Below, piece by piece: positions 34,379 to 42,629 of a stretch of 64,000 nucleotides of DNA (positions are counted from its first letter, which is position 1; each line of letters starts with the position of its first letter). Where the stretch lies: assembly GCA_035495815.1 (NCBI GenBank), contig DATJFH010000237.1, positions 1 to 64,000 on the forward strand, written 5' to 3'. The notes beneath the pieces were generated by a model. That model was given only the letters and a program-made list of their open reading frames with translations, searched no databases and had not been told where the DNA came from. The translations under genes were made by a program, and so were the position numbers. Origin of the DNA: DATJFH01 sp035495815 (GTDB lineage: Bacteria; Acidobacteriota; Terriglobia; Bryobacterales; Bryobacteraceae).

Positions 34379-34701
34379 ACCAGGCAACCTGCCCGGCCCT
34401 TTCACCTCCTTGAGTGTAGGGTGACTTCTCATTTACGGCGGACAGGCTGCGCGCTCCGACCCCGTTCGCCCGTCCTCATAGGCGCTGGTTCGCCGTTGAC
34501 ATAGTACGAATCCTGCATGGAAGGGATTTCCCGCTCGATATTCCCCTAGAAAGGGGCCGGAATTTCATGATTCCAAAAGGTACGCCTGTACCATGTACAG
34601 CGCCATTCGATGAATGTTACTCTCCACTTGTAGCGTGAATTCGACTCTGGCCCCCCGGCTAGGGCCTCCGTCACCGAGGCGCCCGAGCGAGGAGTTACAC
34701 T
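34379..34701 (+). other. Structured intergenic region, possible leader RNA
   Basis: A 323-base gap without a credible gene. It holds a series of small dyads: GGGA/TCCC at 34523-34532, CCCCT-AGAA-AGGGG at 34543-34556, GGTAC-GCCT-GTACC at 34579-34592 overlapping CTGTAC-CAT-GTACAG at 34586-34600, GGCCC/GGGCC at 34649-34666, and GCCTC-CGTCACC-GAGGC at 34664-34680. The last two share bases and cannot both form. The final hairpin ends ten bases before the AGGAG of the 68-residue gene. TTGACA at 34496-34501 could be a -35 but has no good -10. A structured 5' leader or small RNA is possible. Confidence 0.35.
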
Positions 34702-34908
34702 GTGCAAGTACCCTACTACAAGAAAATCCTGAAGTACTGGAAAGACGCCAATCAGCAATTGGAAATGGACGTCACCGCCCTGAAGTGCGAGGAGGAAGAT
34801 CAGTGGATGCAACTGATCGACAATAACGGCCACGTTGTCGCCGAATTCGGACCGGGCAAGCCGTATGACGGCTGGGCGCTGACCGTCGAATACTCCGCCG
34901 CGCGATAA
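34702..34908 (+). CDS. Small protein of unknown function (68 residues)
   Basis: 68 residues from a GTG at 34702, with AGGAG at 34690-34694 at ideal distance. The N-terminus is basic and aromatic (VPYYKKILKYWKDA). The middle is acidic with one cysteine (LKCEEEDQWMQLIDNNG), and the end is beta-like (GWALTVEYSAAR). There is no signal or membrane helix. It sits alone between rpoD and the glycosyltransferase gene, after a dyad-rich leader. I do not recognise the family; the good ribosome site and balanced composition support a real gene. Confidence 0.65.
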   Translation: MQVPYYKKILKYWKDANQQLEMDVTALKCEEEDQWMQLIDNNGHVVAEFGPGKPYDGWALTVEYSAAR

Positions 34909-34924
34909 ATCCGGGCTGGCGGGT

Positions 34925-34930
34925 TAGAAT
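34925..34930 (+). promoter_or_regulatory. Candidate -10 element of the glycosyltransferase gene
   Basis: TAGAAT 24 bases before the ATG at 34955, in the 46-base gap after the small orphan gene. No Shine-Dalgarno is evident. Confidence 0.35.
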
Positions 34931-34954
34931 CGGGATGACGCTGCACTCAGCCCG

Positions 34955-36076
34955 ATGAAGAAAATCGATCTCCTCTATTTTGACGCGGGCGGCGGGCATC
35001 GAAGCGCCGCCAATGCGCTCAAGGAAGTGATCGAACGCCAGGGCCGGCCGTGGCGCACCGAGCTTGTCAACATCCAGGAAGCTCTGGATGAACTGGATAT
35101 CTTTCGCAAGCTTCTGGGAATCCGGCTGGAAGACTGCTACAACCTTCTTCTGAACAAGGGCTGGACGCTCGGCTCCCCGCAGTTGACGCGCGCGATGCAG
35201 TTCCTGATCCGGATCTATCATCCCTCCCAGGTGCGTGTGCTCGAGAAGCTCTGGCGCGAGCGGCAGCCCGATCTGCTGGTGTCGATGGTGCCCAACGTGG
35301 ACCGCGCCATCGGCGAAAGCGCCCGCAACGCCGTCCCCCGGACGCCGCTCGTTACGATCCTCACCGACATCGCCGATTACCCGCCGCACTTCTGGATCGA
35401 GCGCCAGAAACAGTACCTGATCTGCGGGTCGCAGCGGGCCGTAGAACAGGCCCGGGAGCTGGGCCATGAGGACTCGTTTATCTTCCTGACGTCGGGAATG
35501 ATTCTCAATCCACGCTTTTACGAGCCGATGGATATCGACCGGGCGGGCGAGCGGCGGAAGCTGGGCTTGGATCCCGGCCGCCAGACCGGCCTCGTGATGT
35601 TCGGCGGCCAGGGATCGAACGTCATGGAAGAGATCGCACGGCGGCTCGATACGCAACTCATCTGTATCTGCGGAAAGAACGGGGAACTGGCGGGCCGGCT
35701 GCGCGCCCTGAAGCGTCCCAGCCCGACCTATGTCGAAGGCTTTACCAGGCAGGTGCCCTATTACATGCGCCTGGCCGACTTCTTCATCGGAAAGCCGGGG
35801 CCCGGCAGCCTCAGCGAGGCGCTGGCCATGAAACTCCCGGTGATCGTGGAGCGCAACGCCTGGACGCTTCCGCAGGAACGCTATAACGCCGAGTGGATCC
35901 TGGAAAACGGCGTCGGAATCGTGCTTCCCAACTTTCGAGGGATCGCGGCCGCGGTCGCGGATCTGCTCGAGCCTGCGGCGTACGCGCGCTACCGGGCAGC
36001 GGCGGAGGCGCAGGAAAATCGAGCCGTATTCGAAATTCCGGATATACTGCAGAAAATCCTGGAAAGGAAGTGGTAA
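34955..36076 (+). CDS. GT28-like / MGDG-synthase-like glycosyltransferase
   Basis: 373 residues. The N-terminal domain begins DLLYFDAGGGHRSAANAL, the glycine-rich acceptor loop of MurG/MGDG-synthase relatives, and includes TPLVTILTDIADYPPHFW. The C-terminal nucleotide-sugar domain contains GLVMFGGQGS, GFTRQVPYYM, GKPGPGSLSEALAM and ERNAWTLPQERYNAEW. It has no signal peptide and probably works at the inner membrane face. A diacylglycerol or polyprenyl-lipid sugar transfer is likely; the sugar is not deduced. Confidence 0.85.
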   Translation: MKKIDLLYFDAGGGHRSAANALKEVIERQGRPWRTELVNIQEALDELDIFRKLLGIRLEDCYNLLLNKGWTLGSPQLTRAMQFLIRIYHPSQVRVLEKLWRERQPDLLVSMVPNVDRAIGESARNAVPRTPLVTILTDIADYPPHFWIERQKQYLICGSQRAVEQARELGHEDSFIFLTSGMILNPRFYEPMDIDRAGERRKLGLDPGRQTGLVMFGGQGSNVMEEIARRLDTQLICICGKNGELAGRLRALKRPSPTYVEGFTRQVPYYMRLADFFIGKPGPGSLSEALAMKLPVIVERNAWTLPQERYNAEWILENGVGIVLPNFRGIAAAVADLLEPAAYARYRAAAEAQENRAVFEIPDILQKILERKW

Positions 36077-36128
36077 GCCCCGGCTGGCCGCGCCGTAACG
36101 TCTCTTACGCGTGTTAGAGTAATCGCTT

Positions 36129-36887
36129 ATGAACAGGCGTTCTTTCCTGACCACTCTCGCGGCGGTTCAAGCGCTGCCCGTCGCCGCCAAGCCCGCCATC
36201 CGGGTAACTGCCTGGTCCGAGCGCACCGAGCCGGTCGAGATCTATCCCGACGGCATCAACGGGACGCTGGTCAAAATGTTTGAAGGTGAAAAAGGCATCG
36301 TCGCCAGGGCGGCCAATCTGGCCGACCCCGGACAGGGGCTCACCGAAGAGGCGCTCCGCGACACCGATGTCCTGATCGCCTTTGGACACCGGCAGCACAA
36401 GGTGGTTACCGGCGAGAACGTGGACCGCATTCTGCGCCGCGTCGAAATGGAGGGCATGGGCTATCTGCCGATCCACTCTTCGCACTACGCCCTCGCTTTC
36501 CAGAAGATCATGACTATCCTTGCCGGGCGGCGCGGATCGCCGCTGGAGGGCATTCCGGGGAAATGGGGTAAGGTGCGAAACGAAGGCAAACCGGAGCTGA
36601 TCCACGTGCTCGAGCCTACTCACCCCATTGCCAGGGGCGTCAAGGATTTCATTATTCCGAAGACCGAGTCCTACCTGAATCCTTTTAATGTTCCGCCTCC
36701 GGACCTGAAGATACTCGAAGGCCGATACGAAGGCGGCCCGCAGGACGGCAGCGACGGTATGCTCTGGAATTTCGGAAAGGGCAAGGTTTTCTACTTCCGC
36801 CCCGGGCACGAGACGTACCCGATCTACTCTCAGCCCGAAGTGCAGCAGGTGCTTAAAAATGCTGTCCGGTTCCTCGCCGCGCGGTAG
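36129..36887 (+). CDS. Exported ThuA-domain protein
   Basis: 252 residues with a Tat-type leader (MNRRSFLTTLAAVQALPVAAK). The glutamine-amidotransferase-like ThuA fold is seen in VLIAFGHRQHKVV, YLPIHSSHYALAF and GKVFYFRPGHETYPIY. ThuA proteins act in disaccharide (trehalose/maltitol) use and occur next to sugar dehydrogenases, but none is adjacent here. The ATG at 36129 follows a TAGAGT hexamer (36115-36120) by eight bases. Its stop codon forms part of the next promoter hexamer. Confidence 0.85.
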   Translation: MNRRSFLTTLAAVQALPVAAKPAIRVTAWSERTEPVEIYPDGINGTLVKMFEGEKGIVARAANLADPGQGLTEEALRDTDVLIAFGHRQHKVVTGENVDRILRRVEMEGMGYLPIHSSHYALAFQKIMTILAGRRGSPLEGIPGKWGKVRNEGKPELIHVLEPTHPIARGVKDFIIPKTESYLNPFNVPPPDLKILEGRYEGGPQDGSDGMLWNFGKGKVFYFRPGHETYPIYSQPEVQQVLKNAVRFLAAR

Positions 36888-36890
36888 AAT
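36885..36890 (+). promoter_or_regulatory. Candidate -10 element of the Fur-family gene, built on a stop codon
   Basis: TAGAAT, whose first three bases are the stop codon of the ThuA gene, lies ten bases before the ATG at 36901. The leader would be only a few bases and there is no Shine-Dalgarno. Confidence 0.4.
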
Positions 36891-36900
36891 GATTACTATC

Positions 36901-37437
36901 ATGTCTCTCGAGAGTACGCGCGGATCCCTCAAGGACAAAGGAGTGCGGTTGACGCGCCAGCGTCAGATTCTGCTCGAGCTGATCGACAAGTCGGGTCAGC
37001 ACCTGGACGCGGAAAAACTTTTCCAGATGGCTAAGGAGCAGGATCCGAAGCTAAACCGCGTCACCGTCTACCGCACCCTGAAGCTGCTCAAGGAAGGCGG
37101 CCTGGTGGACGAGCTGGATCTGATGCACTACGGCGGCGACCAGCATTATTACGAGACCCGCACCAAGCAGGAACACGCGCATGTGATCTGCCTTCGCTGC
37201 GGGAAGGTGGAGGAGTTTTTCGGCGAGCCGCTGCAGCGGCTACGGCGGCAGATCGAATCCCACTTCGGTTTTCAGATCGTACTGGCGCGTACTGAAGTCG
37301 GTGGTTATTGCTCGCATTGTCAGGTGCTGCGCGCGCGCGAGATCGAGGAAGCGCGCGAGCATGCCTCCAATGGGTTGCCACATGCTCCGTTCCGGCAGCG
37401 TTCCCCGAAACTGAAGCATGCCTCACGAACTCGGTAG
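36901..37437 (+). CDS. Fur-family transcriptional regulator
   Basis: 178 residues from the ATG at 36901. The winged helix spans about residues 8-85 with LNRVTVYRTLKLLKEGGLV as the DNA-reading part. The dimer domain has HAHVICLRC (Cys97, Cys100) and GGYCSHC (Cys137, Cys140), the structural zinc pair. Whether it senses iron (Fur), peroxide (PerR) or zinc (Zur) is not clear from these residues. A basic tail of about 35 residues follows. Its last 20 bases overlap the next gene in another frame. Confidence 0.9.
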   Translation: MSLESTRGSLKDKGVRLTRQRQILLELIDKSGQHLDAEKLFQMAKEQDPKLNRVTVYRTLKLLKEGGLVDELDLMHYGGDQHYYETRTKQEHAHVICLRCGKVEEFFGEPLQRLRRQIESHFGFQIVLARTEVGGYCSHCQVLRAREIEEAREHASNGLPHAPFRQRSPKLKHASRTR

Positions 37438-39067
37438 CCCTGCGTCGCTGATCGTGGTCGATCCGTCCGGGCGCCGCTCCACCGTGCCCGTCCGCACGCA
37501 GCCTTTCACTATCGGCCGCCAGTCCGACAATCAGATCGTGATGCGCGACAACCGCGCTTCGCGCGTACACGCCCGTGTGACTCATGAGCAGGGCGATTAT
37601 TGGATTGAGGATCTCAACAGCCGGCACGGCACTTTCGTCAACGGCGCCAGGATCCAGAAACACAAGCTGCAGGATTCCGACCGCATCGAGTTCGGCGCCA
37701 TCGATTCCTACCAGTTGATCTTCATGCCGGCGGGTGGTCAGGTCAGCCATCTGGTCGAGAACTTTCCCGCCCCGGAGAAGGGCGGGAAGATGGGCAAGCT
37801 GAAAGCCGTAATGGAGGTGGCCCGCGCCCTGCAGACTTCGCTCTCGACTCACGACGTGCTCACTGCCGTGGTGGACGCGGCCCTGGCCGTTACCGGCGCC
37901 GAGCGCGGTTTTCTGCTGCTCAGCAGGGACGATGAACTGGAAATGCGAGTCGCCCGCGACCGAGCCGGGAGCCAGCTGGCGGAGGGCGACCTGCAGGTGC
38001 CCCGCCGTCTGATCCGCAAGGCCTTGCGTGAGCGCCGCGAGCTGCTGTCCATGAACTTCGATCACGGTGAAATAGGCGGCGTGAAACCCGAGCACACCGT
38101 CGCCGACCTCGATTTGCGCAGCGTGGTCTGCGTGCCATTGGTGCGCATCCGCATCGGCGGGGCCCAGGATACCAGTCTGCTTTCGGCTGCAAATGAGACG
38201 GCGGGTGTGCTGTACATGGATTCCCGCATCGGCGCCGCCGATCTGTCGGCTGGAAATCGCGAGCTGTTGCAGACTCTGGCGCTCGAAGCGTCCACGATTC
38301 TCGAAAACGCGCGCCTGCTCGAGGAGGAGCGCGGCAAGCAGAAGATCGAGGAAGAGCTGAACGTGGCCCGTCAGATCCAGCAGAGCCTGTATCCGCGCTG
38401 TCTTCCCGCCGAGGGCTGGTTCGTGGCGCGGGGAAGCAGCGTGGCTTCCCTGCAGGTGGGCGGCGATTATTTCGACGTCCTCAACGTCAACGAAGACTGC
38501 TGGGCGGCGGCGGTGGCGGACGTTTCCGGAAAGGGTGTCAGCTCGGCCCTGCTCGCCTGCTATTTACAGGGAGCGCTCTCGGCGGCCGGTCAGAACTCGC
38601 AGTCGCCGCAGCACACCATGGAGCTCATCAACCGGTTTCTGCTGGAGCGGGCCGAAGCCGAGAAGTACGCCACCGCGTTTCACTGCACTTTGCAGCGCAA
38701 CGGACGGCTGCGGTACATCAACGCCGGCCATTGCGCTCCGCTGGTGATCCCGCGGGACGGCCGGATCTGGCAGCTTGAAACCACGGGCGTGCCGCTCGGC
38801 CTGGTGCCCGGCGCGAAATTCACCGCCGTCGAGACGGTGCTGCTTTCCGGCGACCGCCTGGTCATCTACAGCGACGGTGTGAGCGAAGCACGCGGCCCGA
38901 ACGGCGACTTTTACGGCCTCGACCGGCTGCGGGAAGTAATCGGGCGTAACGTGTCGGCCCCGGGAGACAAGCTGCACGACGCGATTCTGGAGGATGTGCG
39001 AGAATTCACCCGGAATACTCCGCAGGCTGACGATATCACTCTCGTAGTTCTCGGCTACTGCGGATAA
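37418..39067 (+). CDS. FHA-GAF-SpoIIE/PP2C phosphatase
   Basis: 549 residues. An N-terminal FHA phosphothreonine-binding domain (about 10-95) has TIGRQSDNQIVM, SRVHARV and DLNSRHGTFVNG. A GAF sensor domain spans about 125-300 (AVTGAERGFLLLS, LRSVVCVPLVRI). A coiled linker (EEELNVARQIQQSLYP) leads to a SpoIIE/RsbU-type PP2C domain (about 345-548) with VGGDYFDV, VADVSGKGVSSALLA and QADDITLVVLGY. It probably switches a partner such as an anti-sigma antagonist by dephosphorylation. No such partner is adjacent. It overlaps the Fur-family gene by 20 bases. Confidence 0.92.
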   Translation: MPHELGSPASLIVVDPSGRRSTVPVRTQPFTIGRQSDNQIVMRDNRASRVHARVTHEQGDYWIEDLNSRHGTFVNGARIQKHKLQDSDRIEFGAIDSYQLIFMPAGGQVSHLVENFPAPEKGGKMGKLKAVMEVARALQTSLSTHDVLTAVVDAALAVTGAERGFLLLSRDDELEMRVARDRAGSQLAEGDLQVPRRLIRKALRERRELLSMNFDHGEIGGVKPEHTVADLDLRSVVCVPLVRIRIGGAQDTSLLSAANETAGVLYMDSRIGAADLSAGNRELLQTLALEASTILENARLLEEERGKQKIEEELNVARQIQQSLYPRCLPAEGWFVARGSSVASLQVGGDYFDVLNVNEDCWAAAVADVSGKGVSSALLACYLQGALSAAGQNSQSPQHTMELINRFLLERAEAEKYATAFHCTLQRNGRLRYINAGHCAPLVIPRDGRIWQLETTGVPLGLVPGAKFTAVETVLLSGDRLVIYSDGVSEARGPNGDFYGLDRLREVIGRNVSAPGDKLHDAILEDVREFTRNTPQADDITLVVLGYCG

Positions 39068-39184
39068 TTTGCCGCCGCCGTTGCCTGCCGCCGCTGCGGG
39101 TGAACGAAGCCGCCTGATCATAGCCAGACGTGATCAGCACGTGAATTCGGAACGCGTTGTCAAAGCAAGGTAGAACGCGCCTGC

Positions 39185-41059
39185 CTACTGCGCCTGTGGC
39201 GCAACCGTGGCCAAGGTGAAATTCACGTCCACCACGGTCTGGACCTCGACCGGTTCGCCATTCAGCAGGGTGGGTCTGTATACCCATTGCCGCACCGCAT
39301 CCATGGCGACGTCCATCAGCAGTGGATGGCCGCTGACTACCTGGACGTCCTGCACCGTGCCGTCGCGGTTGATCGTCACGTTGAGCCGGACCACTCCCTG
39401 GATGCGGGCTTGCTTTGCCATCGGTGGATAAACAGGCTTGGGCGCGCTGATCTGCTGCGTGGCTTGCACGTTGCCTCCCACACGGATGCGCTGCGGGGTG
39501 GAGTCCGCCGTACTCGCGGCCATCGGCGCGGAGGAAAAGACCGTAAGAGCAAGTTCGATTGAGCCGTCGGCCTTTCGAGTGGGACTCAGTCGGGCGTCGA
39601 GATGCTCGTCCACATCCCGTACCGCCTGCCGCACGCGGGAAATGGTGTCCGGCTGGAGTTCGTCGCCGATATGCACAGGAATGCGGCCCTCGAGCGCTTC
39701 ACGGAGCTGCGGAGACACGCCCGCCATCTGGATCCTGCTCAAGCTTCCGGATTGCAGCGCCGTAACGCCTCCACTCACTCCACTCGTCGCGCCGCCGGCC
39801 ACCCCGCCCGTCACGCCACCCGGCAGATTTGTCGACACGCCCCGCCGTTTCGCGGGCAATTTGAAGTCGATCGCCACCTCCACCGGAGACTGCGCCTGTC
39901 CCGAATAGTGCCACTCCAGTACCGATTTCAAAGCGGCTTTGCGCAGTTCCTGCGGGCCGCTCACGGCGCGCGCATCGGTGACCACGCCCCTTTCGTTGAG
40001 TGTGGCCTCGACGACCACCGTTCCTTGAACGCCTTTGTCGATCGCGCCCGCCGGATACTCGATGGACATGCGGTGAAGGAGGTGGCTCTCGCCGCGGATC
40101 ACTTCCTGCGCCGGAGCGCTGATAGGGAAACAGAGTACGGCCAGCCGGACAGTGACCGCCAGCGCGCCGGCCATCGCTGCCAAAGAACAGAGCAAGCGTT
40201 TTCTGGACATGGATGCCTCTTTCAAAATCAAAGCCACTCTTTGCGTCAGGTGGCTCCTTTGCAGAAAGGACGGCGCCGGCGCCAGATCCGGTTGCGGGCA
40301 GACGCCGGCCACGACGAGCAGCGCGTCGATGTACTGCTCGCGGGATGCGGTGATCTCGATGACTTCGCGATCCACCGCCTGTTCGCGAGTCAATTGAATC
40401 CGGCTCAGCAGCCACCAGATGCAGGGATGAAACCAGAACGCGGCCCGGACGATTTCTTCAAGTACGGTGAACGCCCAGTCGCCGCGTCGCACGTGCGCGA
40501 CTTCATGGCACGCGATTGCCCTCCGCGCGCCCTCCGGCAAAGTCAGAAAAGAGAACGGCAGAAGGATCACGGGATTCCGGATTCCGAACGTCACCGGGCC
40601 GCGTACCGCCGCCGAGAGACCGATCGACGGCTGTACAGCCAGCCCGCAGAGCAGGTCATCGAACGCGCGCGGCGCCGCCGCCAACATCTGCGCGCTGCGG
40701 CGGTATCGGCGCAGTCGCAACAGCCCGATCGCGAGCCAGCCGACCCGCAGCAGGACGCCGGAGCCGAGCACGAATGCGATGCCCTCCTCGAGAGAAGGAA
40801 GATGTCGTGCGGGAGCAGCCGCGGCCGCAATCGAAGAAGTTGAGATCGAGACGCCGCCGGACCGGTCGGCCACGGGACGATGCCACGGCTGCAGGATCGG
40901 CAGCGCCAGGCAGGCTGCCAGCAGCAACTGCAGGTAGAGCAGCATCACCTGCGGACGCCATACCCGCAACAGTACCGGAGCGAGACTCCCCACGCCGCCG
41001 AGCAGCGCGATCTGCGCGCTGTAGCCAGCCAGGTTCGACAGCCACAGATGCAGTGTCAT
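39185..41059 (-). CDS. M56/BlaR1-like membrane metallopeptidase with two TonB-type domains
   Basis: 624 residues. Three or four membrane helices (about 10-115 and near 285-305) frame an M56 peptidase with HEVAH at 185-189. There is no penicillin-binding sensor. The part after the last helix has a TonB C-terminal-like domain (about 330-405, SIEYPAGAIDKGVQGTVVVE), a linker of Gly-Gly-Val repeats (about 408-430), and a second TonB-type domain (about 535-620, PVYPPMAKQARIQGVVRLNV). It is the last gene after blaI and a TPR gene, joined by ATGA. By analogy with BlaR1 it should cleave BlaI after an outside signal. Confidence 0.85.
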   Translation of the reverse strand: MTLHLWLSNLAGYSAQIALLGGVGSLAPVLLRVWRPQVMLLYLQLLLAACLALPILQPWHRPVADRSGGVSISTSSIAAAAAPARHLPSLEEGIAFVLGSGVLLRVGWLAIGLLRLRRYRRSAQMLAAAPRAFDDLLCGLAVQPSIGLSAAVRGPVTFGIRNPVILLPFSFLTLPEGARRAIACHEVAHVRRGDWAFTVLEEIVRAAFWFHPCIWWLLSRIQLTREQAVDREVIEITASREQYIDALLVVAGVCPQPDLAPAPSFLQRSHLTQRVALILKEASMSRKRLLCSLAAMAGALAVTVRLAVLCFPISAPAQEVIRGESHLLHRMSIEYPAGAIDKGVQGTVVVEATLNERGVVTDARAVSGPQELRKAALKSVLEWHYSGQAQSPVEVAIDFKLPAKRRGVSTNLPGGVTGGVAGGATSGVSGGVTALQSGSLSRIQMAGVSPQLREALEGRIPVHIGDELQPDTISRVRQAVRDVDEHLDARLSPTRKADGSIELALTVFSSAPMAASTADSTPQRIRVGGNVQATQQISAPKPVYPPMAKQARIQGVVRLNVTINRDGTVQDVQVVSGHPLLMDVAMDAVRQWVYRPTLLNGEPVEVQTVVDVNFTLATVAPQAQ

Positions 41060-42207
41060 CGTGATTTCTCCGGAGCTTCACGCCGACCTTCGCGTAGTTC
41101 TCTTTCGTGCAGTAGGGCCGCGATACGCTGCTCCACGGCTTCGGCCTCGAAGTTCCGGTTGAGGCCTCGCAGCACGACGGCGTAAGCCCGCAGCAGCAGA
41201 TCGAGGGCCTTGTCCGGGGTCTGGCTCTCCTCGGCGATCAGAACGGCCCTGCGGTATAACTCGGCGGCTTCCTGCGCTCTTGAGGCGGACGCCAGCATAC
41301 GGCCGGACCGCTCCAGGCTCTCCAGCAGGATTCCCGTCCGCATGCCCGGGGCGCGAGCCGCCAGCGGGTCCGCTTCGCCGAAGCGCTCCTGGGCCGCGTA
41401 GAATTCCGCCATCTTGTCGAGCGTCAGCGCGACCATGGGATGATCTTTTCCGGCGCTCGATTCCCACAGGGCCAGCAGACGCAGGTACAGCGGCTCCGCG
41501 TCCGCGTAACGCTTGAGTCCGAAGTAGACGTAGGACAGCGAATCGAGCGTCGGGATCAGCTCCGCCGACTCGGGTCCGTACGACGCCTCGCGCAGGCGGA
41601 GCGCGCGAATGTAGAGCGGTTCGGCCTCCCCGTACTCGGAGCCGTCGCGCGCCAGGTTCGCCAGCGCGTCGAGCGCGCCGAGGCACTGCGGGCTTTCGGG
41701 CGGCAGCGCCTTCTCGCAGGACTCCACGGCCCGGATCAGCAGCGGCTTGGCTGCGGCGTTCTCCCCCTTCTCGATGCGAATGGCGGCGGCCCTGGCCAGG
41801 TCGGCGGACAACTCCCCCAGCCGCTCGCCAGGCTGAAGCTCCCGCATCCGGATGGCCGATTCCAGCGAGAGAATCGCGTCCGTGCGTTTGCCCAGGGCGC
41901 TCTGCGCGCCGGCGAGGCTGGAAAGAACCGACGCCAGCTCGAGGCTCGTATCTCCGTGCAGTCTGGCAGCGATTGAGGCGGCGCGCTTGAGCGCGGCTTC
42001 GGCCTCGTCCGCCCGCCCCGACATCCGGGACGCGGCCGCCAGGCTCCGCAACGCCTCCAGAGTTTCAGCGGGCTCCCCTCCCGCGAGGGCCGCCTCGCGA
42101 AACTGAACCGCCGCCGACGCGTAGTCGTGCGCCGCCATGGCGTCCCTGCCGCGGTTCAGGGATTCGGCCGCCTGCAGCGCCAGCAGCAGAACAACGGCGC
42201 CGGTCAC
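41056..42207 (-). CDS. TPR-repeat protein between blaI and the M56 sensor
   Basis: 383 residues from a GTG that overlaps the blaI stop (GTGA). It begins with a short hydrophobic stretch (MTGAVVLLLALQAAES) that may be a signal. At least seven tetratricopeptide-like helices pairs follow (AMAAHDYASAAVQFREAAL; YGEAEPLYIRALRLREASYG; KRYADAEPLYLRLLALWES), as in kinesin-light-chain-type repeats. It probably is a protein-binding scaffold. Being locked between repressor and protease genes suggests it is the signal input or adaptor of this system. Confidence 0.85.
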   Translation of the reverse strand: MTGAVVLLLALQAAESLNRGRDAMAAHDYASAAVQFREAALAGGEPAETLEALRSLAAASRMSGRADEAEAALKRAASIAARLHGDTSLELASVLSSLAGAQSALGKRTDAILSLESAIRMRELQPGERLGELSADLARAAAIRIEKGENAAAKPLLIRAVESCEKALPPESPQCLGALDALANLARDGSEYGEAEPLYIRALRLREASYGPESAELIPTLDSLSYVYFGLKRYADAEPLYLRLLALWESSAGKDHPMVALTLDKMAEFYAAQERFGEADPLAARAPGMRTGILLESLERSGRMLASASRAQEAAELYRRAVLIAEESQTPDKALDLLLRAYAVVLRGLNRNFEAEAVEQRIAALLHERELREGRREAPEKSR

Positions 42208-42593
42208 GGCTTCTTCCTCCCCGCGCTTTCCCGCAACATGCGGCCGATCTCTTCCAGATCCTGGCCCGATACCTGACGGTCCTCCACCAGGTGCACCAGC
42301 AGCGGCTCGGCGGAGCCGTTGAAGACGCGGTCCACGAACTCGCGCACCATGCCGCGGATCACCTGTTTTTGAGCCCTGGTGGCCTGGTAGACGTAGGCCC
42401 GGTCTTTCTGCGCCTTTTTGAGATATCCCTTCTGCTCGAGGATATTCATCATCGTCATCACTGTCGTGTACGCGATCTTCCGCCGCTCGAGCAGCGTCTC
42501 GTACACATCGCGTACCGTGGAGGCGCCCGACACCCAGACGATCTTCATGATCTCCAGCTCCTGCGAGGTGAGCACCGCCCTCTTGGATGACAT
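42204..42593 (-). CDS. BlaI/MecI-family transcriptional repressor
   Basis: 129 residues. The N-terminal winged helix is LTSQELEIMKIVW followed by AYTTVMTMMNILEQKGYL. The C-terminal dimer part is FVDRVFNGSAEPLLVHLV, which includes the VFNGS segment where BlaI proteins are cut by their partner protease. It begins the operon blaI-TPR-M56, and its start codon is preceded by a TACTA-type dyad that fits an operator, so the operon is probably self-repressed until the M56 protease is triggered. Confidence 0.93.
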   Translation of the reverse strand: MSSKRAVLTSQELEIMKIVWVSGASTVRDVYETLLERRKIAYTTVMTMMNILEQKGYLKKAQKDRAYVYQATRAQKQVIRGMVREFVDRVFNGSAEPLLVHLVEDRQVSGQDLEEIGRMLRESAGRKKP

Positions 42594-42629
42594 ACTAAAA
42601 CACTAGTACTAAGGAGCAGAGTAAGTCAA
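42593..42629 (-). promoter_or_regulatory. Promoter and candidate BlaI operator
   Basis: Reading leftward, TTGACT (42629-42624) is a good -35. It is followed by repeated TAGTA/TACTA units: TACTA at 42593-42597, TAGTA at 42604-42608 and TACTA at 42607-42611. ACTA-N6-TAGT at 42594-42607 and the palindrome TAGTACTA at 42604-42611 cover the -10 region up to the blaI ATG. BlaI/MecI operators are built from TACTA/TAGTA halves, so autorepression is likely. Confidence 0.55.

Noticed and set aside
34586..34600. LexA SOS box
   Set aside because: CTGT and ACAG are separated by seven bases, not eight, and the downstream gene is not a repair gene.
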